NCBI RefSeq assembly: GCF_002077175.1
Contig: NZ_CP014943.1
Span: forward strand, 4,154,001-4,218,000
Origin: Colwellia sp. PAMC 21821
GTDB taxonomy: Bacteria > Pseudomonadota > Gammaproteobacteria > Enterobacterales > Alteromonadaceae
Length of the DNA stretch: 64,000 nucleotides
Direction: 5' to 3'
Shown: one piece after another, positions 1 to 9,022 of the stretch
Numbering within the stretch: the stretch's first letter is position 1
Layout of the letters: each line of letters begins with the position of its first letter
Position numbers and translations under genes: made by a program
Notes under the pieces: model-generated
Database searches by the model: none
The model's input: the letters and a program-made list of their open reading frames with translations, nothing else
What the model was told of the DNA's origin: nothing

Positions 1-1089
1 GATGGCATAAGAACTACCGTAGAAGCAGCAGATGGTAGTCTAGAATATTCTGTTAATGGTGAATACAAGTCGAAGCCCGACGCAGCAATTGTTGTCTTTG
101 GTGAAAAACCTTACGCAGAATGGTTTGGTGATGTGAAAACGCTAGCCTATTCTCCGTATTCTGACAAAGACGCCAAATTATTAGAAAAACTAAAAGCCGA
201 TGGTATTCCTGTTGTCGCCGTATTTTTAAGCGGACGACCTCTTTGGGTAAATCGCGAGATAAACGCCGCTGATGCTTTTGTGGCTGCGTGGCTTCCTGGT
301 TCTGAAGGCAAGGCAGTTGCTGATGTATTATTTAGTGATAAAGCTGGTGTTATTCAACATGATTTTACAGGAACACTTAGCTTTAGTTGGCCTAAAAAGG
401 CGTCACAAAATATTTTAAATGTCGGAGATCAAGATTATGACCCATTGTTTGCCTACGGTTATGGTTTACGCTATATCGACACCGTTGAATTAGCTGTACT
501 CGATACAGTAAATGACAACATTATTAAACTCGACTTAGAAGCGCCATATGACGTACTGGCAGGGAAAATAACAGAGCCATGGCAGTTAATGATGGACGAT
601 AAAAATTCGATTCAATACCTAAATTCATCTCGTACAGAAACCGATGTTGCATCAATAATGGAAGCTGATAAGACTGTTCAAGGTAACTCTCAAGAGTTTC
701 ATTGGTCAGGCACTGCAAAAGCCACCTTGGGTATTAGCTCAAAAACATACGACCACGACTTGATGAGATACCTTGGTCAAGACGGTTTCCTGCAGTTTGA
801 CGTACGCACAATAGCCTCGCCTTTAGGTGATGTAAATATAGCACTTAGCTGTAACGCAACTGGAGGTTACTGCGGAGATATACCATTGACCTCCTATTTA
901 CCAACGGTTGAGAGTAAAGAATGGGCGACAATATCCATTGATTTGTTATGTTTTGCTAAAAAAGGTGTCGATTTTGAACGCGTGGCAGTACCATTTTCAT
1001 TAACATCCGATGCAGAAGCTACGCTACGTATAGCTAATATTAGATACATTACTGAAAAGCCTGAATCTATAACTGTCAGCTGCACATAG
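1..1089 (+). CDS. GH3 exo-beta-glucosidase, C-terminal part
   Basis: The reading frame is open from base 1, so the gene begins outside the window. What is visible is the end of the GH3 C-terminal domain (FGEKPYAEW, then LSGRPLWVN, WLPGSEGKAVADVLF and the FAYGYGLRY end motif). A beta-rich extension of about 190 residues follows, like the galactose-binding-type domain of marine ExoP-like exo-beta-glucanases. The catalytic nucleophile domain is not in the window. The expected role is removal of terminal glucose, or possibly xylose, from beta-glucans or oligosaccharides in the periplasm. The family is secure; the substrate is not. A strong hairpin follows the stop codon. Confidence 0.85.
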   Translation, partial: DGIRTTVEAADGSLEYSVNGEYKSKPDAAIVVFGEKPYAEWFGDVKTLAYSPYSDKDAKLLEKLKADGIPVVAVFLSGRPLWVNREINAADAFVAAWLPGSEGKAVADVLFSDKAGVIQHDFTGTLSFSWPKKASQNILNVGDQDYDPLFAYGYGLRYIDTVELAVLDTVNDNIIKLDLEAPYDVLAGKITEPWQLMMDDKNSIQYLNSSRTETDVASIMEADKTVQGNSQEFHWSGTAKATLGISSKTYDHDLMRYLGQDGFLQFDVRTIASPLGDVNIALSCNATGGYCGDIPLTSYLPTVESKEWATISIDLLCFAKKGVDFERVAVPFSLTSDAEATLRIANIRYITEKPESITVSCT

Positions 1090-1095
1090 CTCATA

Positions 1096-1127
1096 GTTCA
1101 AAGGCCACATCATTGTGGCCTTTGAAC
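1096..1127 (+). terminator. Hairpin after the GH3 gene
   Basis: There is a perfect inverted repeat with 14-base arms (GTTCAAAGGCCACA and its complement) around a 4-base loop, seven bases after the GH3 stop. The classical U-run is missing, so termination efficiency is uncertain. The position and the stem length argue for a transcript end. Confidence 0.7.
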
Positions 1128-1162
1128 GTATTATCCTGAATGGTGAGTAGTGTAAAATAAAC

Positions 1163-1187
1163 TAAAAACCTGTTCTATACGACAGGT
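1163..1187 (-). terminator. Putative minus-strand terminator after GH26
   Basis: Read on the minus strand this is a hairpin (ACCTGT, 8-base loop, ACAGGT) followed directly by a TTTTTAG tract. It lies about 220 bases past the stop of the GH26 gene. The 1090-1409 stretch holds only this element and the preceding hairpin; I see no gene in it. Confidence 0.5.
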
Positions 1188-1409
1188 CAGCTTTTCTTGA
1201 GTTTTAGTTTTACAATCTGGCTTTTGGTTTAGGTAGTTATTGGATGAAATGACAACTCAGATTATTCGAAGTATGAAATATGGAACTTCGAGTCCAACAA
1301 ACCCAATAATTCTCATCCTAGTAGCAAGAGTGTATGAACAGTGGGAATAAATGAATATCAATTTCACGTTAAGCTCCCCAGCAGTCGGTGTTAGCACGCC
1401 ATGTGTTTT

Positions 1410-2468
1410 TTATTTTTTAGGCGTAAACCTTATCAAATCATAAGTACCTTTCGTATGATGAATATATTGTTTTTCAGCCATTTTCTCTAACCAACGTTCC
1501 TTTAACTCAGGGTTCGTTTCTATACGAGAATCGCCCCAGCCATCCCACATAGGTTGAGCATCCCAATCAGTATTTATATAAGATACCGCTTTAATAACAT
1601 CACTATTAGCTTCTATATGATCGAATAATATTTGGAACCAATCAGACCAAATTAAACTATTTTTGGTTTTATTTAACCAAAATCCACGAGGGGTTGTTTC
1701 AGCGATAAAAATAGGTTTGTTTTTTTTACGCGCCAATTCCAGTGATACTTGAGGTGCAATGCTATTTGCCCAATATGAATAACCAATCCAATCTACATAT
1801 TCATCACCAGGCCAATATTCTAACCACTTATTCATCTTGAGATATGGACTAGAACTAGCAAATACGGTTGCAAAATTATTAAGTTTTTTTTCATTCAAAG
1901 CATCTACAATTCGACGCCAAGCTAGTTTGAAATTTGGCGCGTCGTAGTCATTCCACGCTCCATCAAACTCGTAACCAATTCTAATAAAAAAGGGTACATC
2001 TTGGTAACGCTCTAAAAATTCGGCCAGTTCAACAATTAAATGATCAAATTCTCCAGAGGCTATTTTATCTTCTGAGCCAAATTCCATCGAAATTGATAAA
2101 TGTATGACAAGGTCTTTTAATTTTTCTGACTGTAAATAACACTCCATACACATAGGGCCAGCTCCCCAGGTTGTCTCTTTGTTTAATCCATCAACAGTAC
2201 CTTTATCTAAATCAAAGCCAAAGTTATTTTTAATGCCTTCAGCAAAATAGATATAGTGGGTAATGCCTGCAGGGACACCTATATTGTCGACGTAGCCGTT
2301 ATGCCATTTTTTTGTTCCGCCAACAGCTACATTATCTTGACCAATAAAGACTAAGACACTGCCATTAGCAGGTTCAAATTTAGCGAGTTTTGGTTCAGCG
2401 AGCGCAAATTTTGTAAAAAATAATGAAATTATTAAACAATATAAAAAAGGTTTTCTAGTCGTTGTCAT
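1410..2468 (-). CDS. GH26 glycoside hydrolase, beta-1,3-xylanase-like
   Basis: A secreted clan-A glycoside hydrolase of about 352 residues. An N-terminal hydrophobic signal ends near FALA. The GH26 acid/base glutamate is in RIGYEFDG (about E167) and the nucleophile glutamate in FIAETTPRG (about E257). RIGYEFDG followed by WN is closer to what I recall of marine beta-1,3-xylanases than to the RPYHE-type motif of many GH26 mannanases, so endo-1,3-beta-xylanase is my first choice and mannanase the alternative. The ATG at 2468 is preferred over the GTG at 2480, because that GTG lies inside the Shine-Dalgarno sequence AAGGTGA. It is divergent from the GH10 gene at 3027 and shares a regulatory region with it. 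Confidence 0.75.
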   Translation of the reverse strand: MTTTRKPFLYCLIISLFFTKFALAEPKLAKFEPANGSVLVFIGQDNVAVGGTKKWHNGYVDNIGVPAGITHYIYFAEGIKNNFGFDLDKGTVDGLNKETTWGAGPMCMECYLQSEKLKDLVIHLSISMEFGSEDKIASGEFDHLIVELAEFLERYQDVPFFIRIGYEFDGAWNDYDAPNFKLAWRRIVDALNEKKLNNFATVFASSSPYLKMNKWLEYWPGDEYVDWIGYSYWANSIAPQVSLELARKKNKPIFIAETTPRGFWLNKTKNSLIWSDWFQILFDHIEANSDVIKAVSYINTDWDAQPMWDGWGDSRIETNPELKERWLEKMAEKQYIHHTKGTYDLIRFTPKK

Positions 2469-2548
2469 AAAATTTATCACCTTATAGATTGATAATGTAT
2501 CGATACAATTTTTTAATTTATTAATCCATTATCTTATATTGACTTTCC

Positions 2549-2562
2549 TGTTAGCGCTAACA
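2549..2562. promoter_or_regulatory. LacI-type palindromic operator candidate
   Basis: TGTTAGCGCTAACA is a perfect 14-base palindrome with the central CG typical of LacI-family operators. It sits about 80 bases upstream of the GH26 start, a position suited to repression. A second palindrome, TGTATCGATACA (2496-2507), lies between it and the gene. The regulator is not known; the LacI protein at 24092 is one candidate. Confidence 0.5.
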
Positions 2563-2813
2563 TTTTATTGTCGTATTGTTAGGGGGCGTTATATTTTTTC
2601 CTAGAAAAGAAGTCAATATTTATACGAATATAATAATCCAAGTAGTAATTAAGATCTAAAATATATAAATTTTACTTTTTTTTCAGTTACTTATGTTGCC
2701 ATGAAAAAACACGTTAAAAGTTATTGAATATTTTACTTGTTCATGGCTATACTAATGGTCATTAATACAATTAGGGTTTGGGTTCTAACCTTAATTAATT
2801 AAGAGGTGAATAT

Positions 2814-2855
2814 ATGTTTAAAAAAACACCCGATTACATTATTGCTCAACGCTAG
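2814..2855 (+). other. Short ORF with strong ribosome site
   Basis: ATG plus 12 codons (MFKKTPDYIIAQR) preceded by AAGAGGTGAATAT. The ribosome site is better than many in this window. The N-terminus resembles the start of an exported protein, so this may be a leader peptide or the 5' stub of a lost gene. It lies 170 bases before the GH10 start. Translation is not shown. Confidence 0.25.
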
Positions 2856-3026
2856 TAAAACATACGATAGGAAGGTAATTGAAGGGGTTGGTAATTATTT
2901 TCAATTTAAAAAAGTGTTACAACAATTAATATCATAAAAATAAAAACGTACATTAAAATGAAGTCAACTAAATGGATTTTCGTATTTAACGACTCATTTT
3001 CTTTTTAACTTAAGGGGAAAAGTAAA

Positions 3027-5222
3027 ATGAAAAAATTATTAATTCGATCGGCAAGTGTAGCGACAGTTATGTCACTATTGACAGCATGTGGGATAGAGGA
3101 ACATTCTAAAGATGTAGAATTTCCAGATAATGTATCTGTAATTCTAGAGTCTGAAGCGCCTGAAGTTCAAGAGGAATTTTCTGTAGTTACGGCGACTAGC
3201 CTAAAAGCATTAGCACCTGGTTTAAACATTGGTGTAGCTGTTCCGGCTGGTGGTAATTCTAACAGTATATTAAACTCACCTGACTCTAAAACTGTTATTC
3301 AACAATATTTTAGTCAGTTATCTGCTGAAAATATTATGAAACAAACCTCTTTGCAACCAGAGCAAGGAACATTTTTCTACGATGATGCTGATGCACTTGT
3401 TCAATATGCTAAAGACAACTCACTAACGGTACATGGTCATGTTTTAGTTTGGCATTCACAAATAGCAGATTGGATGCAAGACTTCGAAGGTAATGAAGCT
3501 CAATGGATAACCATGATGGAAGAGCATGCAACACAAGTAGCAACTCATTTTGAAGAAGCAGGTGATAACGATACGGTTACTAGCTGGGATGTTGTTAATG
3601 AAGCTTTTATGGAAAATGGAGAATATCGAGGTGCAAAAACGACTACTGATAGCGCAGATGCATCTGTTTGGTATGAAAATATTGGTGAAAAGTTTATACC
3701 GTTAGCATTCAAAGCAGCAAGAGCTGCAGATCCAGATGCTGATTTATACTACAACGATTACAACCTTATTTGGAATAGCGATAAATTAGGCGCTGTTATT
3801 GATATGGTTGAGGCTATGCAAGCTGATGGTGTACCGATTGATGGCGTAGGCTTCCAATCTCATATTTCAGTTAATAGCCCTGATATTTCGACAATCAAAG
3901 CTCAATTTCAGAAAGTGGTAGATATTCGCCCTAAAATCAAATTGAAAATCACTGAACTTGATGTTCGGATGAACAATGATAATAATACTGATTTCACTAC
4001 TCTAACAGCAGCAAGAGCAGAAGAGCAGAAAGATTATTATCATGACATTGTTGAAGCATACTTAGACATTGTTCCTGAAGATCAACGTGGCGGTATTACT
4101 GTTTGGGGAATTGTAGATGGAGATAGTTGGTTACAAAACTTTCCTGCACCTACAGTAGAATGGCCATTATTGTTTAATGATGATTTTACGCCTAAGCCAG
4201 CATTACAAGGTTTTGCTAATGCATTAGAAGAAGCTGATTTTACTCCTGCTCCAGAAACACCTCCATTCTTTAATACAGACTTTGAAACTGATCTTGATTC
4301 ATGGGGACCGCGAGGAGACGCTACAGTGACGTTAGATACCACCGAAGCACACTCTGGTAATAATAGCGCTTTAGTTTTAGGACGTACGGCTAATTGGCAA
4401 GGTATATCAAAAAGTGTTGTAGGCTTATTCACAGCGGGTGAAAGTTATAACGTTTCTGCATGGGTTAAGTTATCTGATGATGCTAGTACAGTTACACCTG
4501 ACATGAAATTAACGCTAGAAATAAACCACGGCGCAGGTGACGGTACCACTGAATACCTTGAAATGACTACTCCTGTAACAGTAAGTGCAGGTGATTGGGT
4601 TGAACTAACAGGTACTTACGCTCATACCATAACCACTGTAGCAAACTCTGCTAACCTTTATGTTGAAGGAAATGAAATAACAGTTGATTTTTATGTTGAT
4701 GATATTTCTATAACACCGTCTTCGCCTGCAGTTGAAGAGCCTGTGGTTCCTGCTGAACTTATAGCTGATGGTGATTTTGAAGATGGCATTGGTTCATGGG
4801 GACCCCGAGGAGATGCAACAGTAACCTTAGAAACCACCGAAGCACACGCTGGTAATAATAGCGCTTTAGTTGTAGGACGTACGGCTAATTGGCAAGGTAT
4901 ATCAAAAAGTGTTGTAGGCTTATTTACAGCGAGTGAAAGTTATAACGTTTCTGCATGGGTTAAGTTATCTGATGATGCTAGTACAGTTACACCTAGCATG
5001 AAGCTAACACTAGAAATAAACCACGGTGAAGGTGACGGTACCACTGAATACCTTGAAATGACCACTCCTGTAACAGTAGCTGCAGGTGATTGGGTCGAAT
5101 TAACAGGTACTTACACGCATACGATAACAACGGTAGCAAACTCAGCTAACCTTTATGTTGAAGGCAGTGAAATAACAGTTGATTTCTATGTTGATGATAT
5201 TTCCGTAAAATTGGTGCAATAA
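3027..5222 (+). CDS. GH10 endo-beta-1,4-xylanase lipoprotein with two CBM4_9-type modules
   Basis: Endo-xylanase of 731 residues. It has a lipoprotein signal (lipobox LTAC, Cys21) and a GH10 barrel from about 55 to 400, with acid/base E192 in WDVVNEAF and nucleophile E310 in ITELDVR. It then carries two near-identical beta-sandwich carbohydrate-binding modules (about 413-565 and 577-729, each starting near DSWGPRGD or GSWGPRGD). The modules resemble CBM4/9/22-type xylan binders. The lipid anchor suggests the outer membrane, facing xylan chains. The family is certain; the binding specificity is inferred. Translation starts at an ATG with AAGGGGA 10 bases upstream. A terminator-like hairpin follows. 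Confidence 0.93.
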   Translation: MKKLLIRSASVATVMSLLTACGIEEHSKDVEFPDNVSVILESEAPEVQEEFSVVTATSLKALAPGLNIGVAVPAGGNSNSILNSPDSKTVIQQYFSQLSAENIMKQTSLQPEQGTFFYDDADALVQYAKDNSLTVHGHVLVWHSQIADWMQDFEGNEAQWITMMEEHATQVATHFEEAGDNDTVTSWDVVNEAFMENGEYRGAKTTTDSADASVWYENIGEKFIPLAFKAARAADPDADLYYNDYNLIWNSDKLGAVIDMVEAMQADGVPIDGVGFQSHISVNSPDISTIKAQFQKVVDIRPKIKLKITELDVRMNNDNNTDFTTLTAARAEEQKDYYHDIVEAYLDIVPEDQRGGITVWGIVDGDSWLQNFPAPTVEWPLLFNDDFTPKPALQGFANALEEADFTPAPETPPFFNTDFETDLDSWGPRGDATVTLDTTEAHSGNNSALVLGRTANWQGISKSVVGLFTAGESYNVSAWVKLSDDASTVTPDMKLTLEINHGAGDGTTEYLEMTTPVTVSAGDWVELTGTYAHTITTVANSANLYVEGNEITVDFYVDDISITPSSPAVEEPVVPAELIADGDFEDGIGSWGPRGDATVTLETTEAHAGNNSALVVGRTANWQGISKSVVGLFTASESYNVSAWVKLSDDASTVTPSMKLTLEINHGEGDGTTEYLEMTTPVTVAAGDWVELTGTYTHTITTVANSANLYVEGSEITVDFYVDDISVKLVQ
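4298..5207 (+). repeat. Tandem duplication of a CBM-coding segment
   Basis: The segments of roughly 4298-4712 and 4793-5207 are near-identical at the DNA level, offset by 495 bases, and encode the two binding modules of the GH10 enzyme. Long runs are unchanged even at third codon positions, for example around GGCTAATTGGCAAGG. This suggests a recent duplication or ongoing gene conversion. Confidence 0.85.
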
Positions 5223-5290
5223 TATATTTTTACTATGATTATTCATTAAGGGTTTATATCTACTTTAATGTTTAATTACAGTTAAATACT

Positions 5291-5338
5291 AAAAATAAAA
5301 AGAGTTAACAGATTTATCTTTTAGCTCTTTTTTTAGCC
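5291..5338 (+). terminator. Terminator after the GH10 gene
   Basis: A hairpin AAAAAGAGTTAA ... TTAGCTCTTTTTTT with a T-rich tail lies about 70 bases after the stop codon. The T tract runs straight into the 11-base tandem repeat. Confidence 0.6.
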
Positions 5339-5372
5339 CTTTTTTAGCCCTTTTTTAGCCCTTTTTTAGCCC
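5330..5372. repeat. Short tandem repeat, 11-base unit
   Basis: About four copies of the unit TTTTTTAGCCC follow each other without interruption, just behind the GH10 terminator stem. They look like slippage expansion of the terminator tail. The rest of the 5223-5603 gap is AT-rich promoter-like sequence before the GH43 gene. Confidence 0.8.
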
Positions 5373-5603
5373 TAAATTTAGTCGTTAAACGGTAACAATT
5401 CATAAAACCAATGTGGTATTAAGTAATAAAAATTTTACAGCTTGTGAGTTTTTCAAGATGTATTCTGAAATGAAAAAATACTTTTGGGGTGGAAAGTTAT
5501 GGAGTTACAACACCTTTGTAGAAACGATTGTTAATGCAAATGAAAAAACAGTTATAAATTTTTATCTTATTATCTAACCTTACTTTAAATAACGAGTCTT
5601 TAT

Positions 5604-7397
5604 ATGAAAAAAAAGTACCTAATATCTTTATTATTCAGTGCTACTTTATTAGTTAATTTAGCCTCTTGCTCTGATGAAAGCACTATAGAAAGTTCTAAAC
5701 GTCAAATATATAATGATAAAGAAGAAGTTTTGGTAGATAAAACCGTCGCATTTGACTGGTTTGAATATCAAGGTAATGATGCGTTTTTTGCTGATAAATT
5801 ACTTGAAGGTCAATTTCAAAACCCCATTGTGGCAGGATTTTATCCTGATCCCAGTATTACCCGAAAAGGTGATGATTATTATATGGCGGTGTCTTCTTTT
5901 TCATACACCCCTGGGGTGCCACTTCTACACAGTAAAGACCTAGTTAATTGGGCGCTTATTGGCCATGCATTAACAAAAAAAACTCAGATTGATCATAGTG
6001 GATTAACAGTCTCTAGAGGAATTTACGCACCAACAATTCGTTATCATGATGGTTTGTTTTATTTGATCACTACCGCGGTAGACTCAGGCGGTAATTTTTT
6101 TGTTACCGCAGAAGACCCCGCAGGTGAGTGGTCTGAACCCTATTGGTTGCCTGAAATTGCCGGTATTGATCCCGACATATTTTTTGATGATAACGGCAAG
6201 GTTTATATTACCCATAATGGTGAACCTATTGGAGCGCCTTTATATGAAGGACATCGCGCCATTTGGCAATGGGAATATGACCTAGAAGCTAAACAAGTTG
6301 TTAAAAATTCAGGTCGCGTTATCGTCAATGGCGGAGCTGATTTAAGCAAACAACCTATATGGATTGAAGCACCTCATGTTTATAAAATTAATGGTTGGTA
6401 TTATTTAATGTGTGCAGAAGGCGGCACCGCTTACGATCATTCAGAGGTGATTTTTAGAACAAAAAGTTTAAGTCAAACTTTTGAATCTTATGCTCATAAC
6501 CCCATTTTAACTCAACGTGATTTAGACATTAACCGTGACAATCCCATCACCACAGCAGGCCATGCTGACTTAATACAAACGACAACAGGGCAATGGTGGG
6601 CAGTATTTTTAGCAACCCGAGCGTACGATAAAACCTATTATAATACGGGCCGTGAAACGTTTTTATTACCGGTAACTTGGCAAGATAACTGGCCAATGAT
6701 TCTTGAGCAAGGTATCGAAATACCGACGCAATTAAACAAACCTGATATTGTTCTTGATAATCAAACACCTCAATTACAAACTGAAGCCTTAACGGGCAAC
6801 TTTACTTGGCGTGATGATTTTGATTCTTCTCATTCTGAAACACATAAATTAAGCCCTCATTGGAGTGAATTGCGTAGCGTAAATAATAACTGGTATGCAG
6901 TAGCGTCAGGGAAAATTCACCTTCAGCCTGCCTCGATGACACTTTCGTCATTACAGCAACCCAGGTTTATTGCTCGTCGCCAGCAACACATGACTTATCA
7001 GGCTTCTACGGCTTTAGTGTTACCAGAATCAGAGCGAATTTCTGCGGGTATTGTAGCTTTTCAAAATGAAAAATATCATTATTATTTTGCGGTAAAAAAA
7101 GTAAATCAAGGTTATGAATTATTTATTGAACAAGTTAAAAATGGTAGCGCAATTAAAACTAACAGTGTGATCATTAATACGAGTGTTAATACTAATGCCA
7201 GTGAAGAAGACAAAGCAGGGCAGTTATTAACTTTAACTATTAACGGAGACAAGGCTGATATAAGTTTCTCTTATCAACTAGGCGATGCTGAAAAAATAAC
7301 TTTAGCACAAAACCTCGACGGAAAAATATTAAGTACCTCAGTTGCAGGTGGCTTTGTAGGGAGCTTTTTAGGAATTCATACAAGAATAGAATTGTAG
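5604..7397 (+). CDS. GH43 beta-xylosidase/arabinofuranosidase lipoprotein
   Basis: A GH43 enzyme of 597 residues with a lipoprotein signal (VNLASC, Cys23). The five-bladed propeller has base D82 (YPDPS), pKa modulator D189 (GIDPD) and acid E255 (IEAPHVY). A C-terminal beta-sandwich of about 200 residues (from about 400) resembles the concanavalin-like domain of long GH43 xylosidases. It probably trims xylo- or arabinoxylo-oligosaccharides at the cell surface or in the periplasm after GH10 cleavage. It lies 380 bases behind the GH10 gene in the same direction, with its own promoter space. Xylosidase versus arabinofuranosidase activity cannot be decided by eye. Confidence 0.88.
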   Translation: MKKKYLISLLFSATLLVNLASCSDESTIESSKRQIYNDKEEVLVDKTVAFDWFEYQGNDAFFADKLLEGQFQNPIVAGFYPDPSITRKGDDYYMAVSSFSYTPGVPLLHSKDLVNWALIGHALTKKTQIDHSGLTVSRGIYAPTIRYHDGLFYLITTAVDSGGNFFVTAEDPAGEWSEPYWLPEIAGIDPDIFFDDNGKVYITHNGEPIGAPLYEGHRAIWQWEYDLEAKQVVKNSGRVIVNGGADLSKQPIWIEAPHVYKINGWYYLMCAEGGTAYDHSEVIFRTKSLSQTFESYAHNPILTQRDLDINRDNPITTAGHADLIQTTTGQWWAVFLATRAYDKTYYNTGRETFLLPVTWQDNWPMILEQGIEIPTQLNKPDIVLDNQTPQLQTEALTGNFTWRDDFDSSHSETHKLSPHWSELRSVNNNWYAVASGKIHLQPASMTLSSLQQPRFIARRQQHMTYQASTALVLPESERISAGIVAFQNEKYHYYFAVKKVNQGYELFIEQVKNGSAIKTNSVIINTSVNTNASEEDKAGQLLTLTINGDKADISFSYQLGDAEKITLAQNLDGKILSTSVAGGFVGSFLGIHTRIEL

Positions 7398-7595
7398 ATT
7401 TGGTAGCCGAATAAAAAATAGAATTGTCTTAGCAGGTAAGTAAAGCCCCTGATGATTTCGACGCACAACTATTTTAAAAGCTTTACATACTTCAACGAAT
7501 ACATTGGCAGGCGATTAATCTCCAAACTTAGCTCATTATAGTCGCTGGTATTCCACCTCTTAACGCTAACTAATGCCATATCTATCTTTATAGAG

Positions 7596-7625
7596 CAAAA
7601 TAAAAAGCCACTGTTTCAAGTGGCT
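7596..7625 (-). terminator. ribB rho-independent terminator
   Basis: On the minus strand AGCCACT, a 6-base loop and AGTGGCT are followed by a TTTTTATTTTG tract, directly after the ribB stop. Confidence 0.8.
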
Positions 7626-7634
7626 AATTAATGA

Positions 7635-8288
7635 CTAACAGGCAATGTTCAGCTTTAAAGAACGGTATTTAACTATATCGTCAATGCTCAGAACTATCAT
7701 TTCATGTTTTATAGCAAATTGGCATATTTCAGGTAACCTTGCCATAGTTCCATCTTCATTAGTCAGTTCACATAAAATTCCCTTCGAATTTAATCCGGCA
7801 AGTTTGATCAAATCGATGGTTCCTTCGGTATGACCTCTTCTAGCAAGAACTCCTCCTGAGTCGGCAAGTAAGGGGAATATATGACCTGGTGTATTAATAT
7901 CATCAGCTACACTATCTGGGTCGGCGGCAACTTGTACCGTACGAACTCTATCGGCTGCTGATACGCCTGTTGTAACACCTTGCTTGGCTTCAATTGAAAT
8001 CGTATAAGCTGTATTATTGCGGCTAGTATTAACTGATACCATTTGCGGCAAGTTTAGCCGTTTAACATCATTTTCCTCTAAAACTAAACAAACAATACCG
8101 CTACACTCTCGGATCATCATCGCCATTTGTTGTTGAGTGAGGTGTTGGGTTGAAAAAATAAGATCGCCTTCGTTTTCGCGATTTTCATCGTCTACTAACA
8201 ACAAACCTTTACCAGACTGAAGTGCATGTATTGCAGATTCGACCCTTTGAAAGGCTGTTCCAAATTGACTAAGTAGTGACTGACTCAT
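7635..8288 (-). CDS. ribB: 3,4-dihydroxy-2-butanone-4-phosphate synthase
   Basis: Makes the four-carbon precursor of riboflavin from ribulose 5-phosphate. The acidic metal/substrate loop [10 protein letters not shown] and the downstream [10 protein letters not shown] motif are both present. The product is 217 residues from the ATG at 8288, the same length as E. coli RibB. A start upstream at 8345 is also open, but the ATG at 8288 has the ribosome site GAGGAAATTACC. It stands alone (no GTP cyclohydrolase II domain), is preceded by an FMN riboswitch and is followed by a terminator. It is a housekeeping gene sitting between carbohydrate genes. Confidence 0.95.
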   Translation of the reverse strand: MSQSLLSQFGTAFQRVESAIHALQSGKGLLLVDDENRENEGDLIFSTQHLTQQQMAMMIRECSGIVCLVLEENDVKRLNLPQMVSVNTSRNNTAYTISIEAKQGVTTGVSAADRVRTVQVAADPDSVADDINTPGHIFPLLADSGGVLARRGHTEGTIDLIKLAGLNSKGILCELTNEDGTMARLPEICQFAIKHEMIVLSIDDIVKYRSLKLNIAC

Positions 8289-8459
8289 GGTAATTTCCTC
8301 TTTAGTTCCCAATAATAAAATTGAGTTACCAGAATCAGGGCGCAAAGAGATACAGAAAAAAACAATTATTTTCTGTAAACAAAACGGTTTCTTTAGTCGT
8401 CAGTTATGATACGGGCAACCGCATAAACTGAGCATTAAAGGAGCTGCTTGTTTTAAACT

Positions 8460-8622
8460 CTCTCATCCGGACTATAACCGTCGGCTCTGGAGTTACACCA
8501 GATCTGCTGACCTCTTGTTGCTAAAAAATACCAATAAGAGCGCTCGCGGGCTACCTTAAAATAAATCGGGACTGACTTATTTTAAGTTACCGCCGGTGGG
8601 GAATCTCGCCCCGCCCTGAGAT
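8460..8622 (-). promoter_or_regulatory. FMN riboswitch (RFN element)
   Basis: On the minus strand this reads AGGGCGGGGCGAGATTCCCC, then ACCGGCGGTAA, AGCCCGCGAGCGC, GGTCAGCAGATCTGGTG and finally GCCGACGGTTATAGTCCGGA with ATGAGAG. These are the conserved blocks of the RFN element in the right order. It lies about 170 bases upstream of ribB and will lower its expression when FMN is plentiful. Confidence 0.97.
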
Positions 8623-9022
8623 TAAAACATTATGTATGCGACTAATTTGTCGCATTGAGAAGTTTACTTCCAAATAGTTTTGTACGCAATAAAAGCTTTA
8701 ATAAGTGGGTCAAAATATAATTTTTTCCTCTGTTGAAAATCAGTATTTTTTAATGTGATCTTGCGTTTGTTGTTAAAAGCTCAGTTTTGAGTGTACTTTC
8801 TAACTTAACCTTCTAATATTATTGTAAATAATTGTAACATTAAGCCTTATAAAACAGGTGTGAATTACCACCGAAAAATACCTCAAGTTGTCCAAATGTT
8901 TTTTAAAATATACAGAAGTATCTTAATCATATTCAGTAATAAAAACTTATCTTATATTCAATTTGACCATTAGTTTGTATCCATATATATTGTTATGTAC
9001 GCATGCGTTGTATTCTAATTTT

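Larger units (their letters stand above)
2469..3026. promoter_or_regulatory. Divergent regulatory region between GH26 and GH10
   Basis: About 550 bases separate the two divergent hydrolase genes. The region holds two perfect palindromes near the GH26 start (2496-2507 and 2549-2562) and a 13-codon reading frame with a good ribosome site (2814-2855). It ends with the ribosome site AAGGGGAAAAG before the GH10 start. Otherwise it is AT-rich with no further gene that I can support. Confidence 0.5.

Noticed and set aside
4082..4432. 116-codon minus-strand frame inside the GH10 gene
   Set aside because: It is a shadow of a strongly supported coding region, without ribosome site or family.
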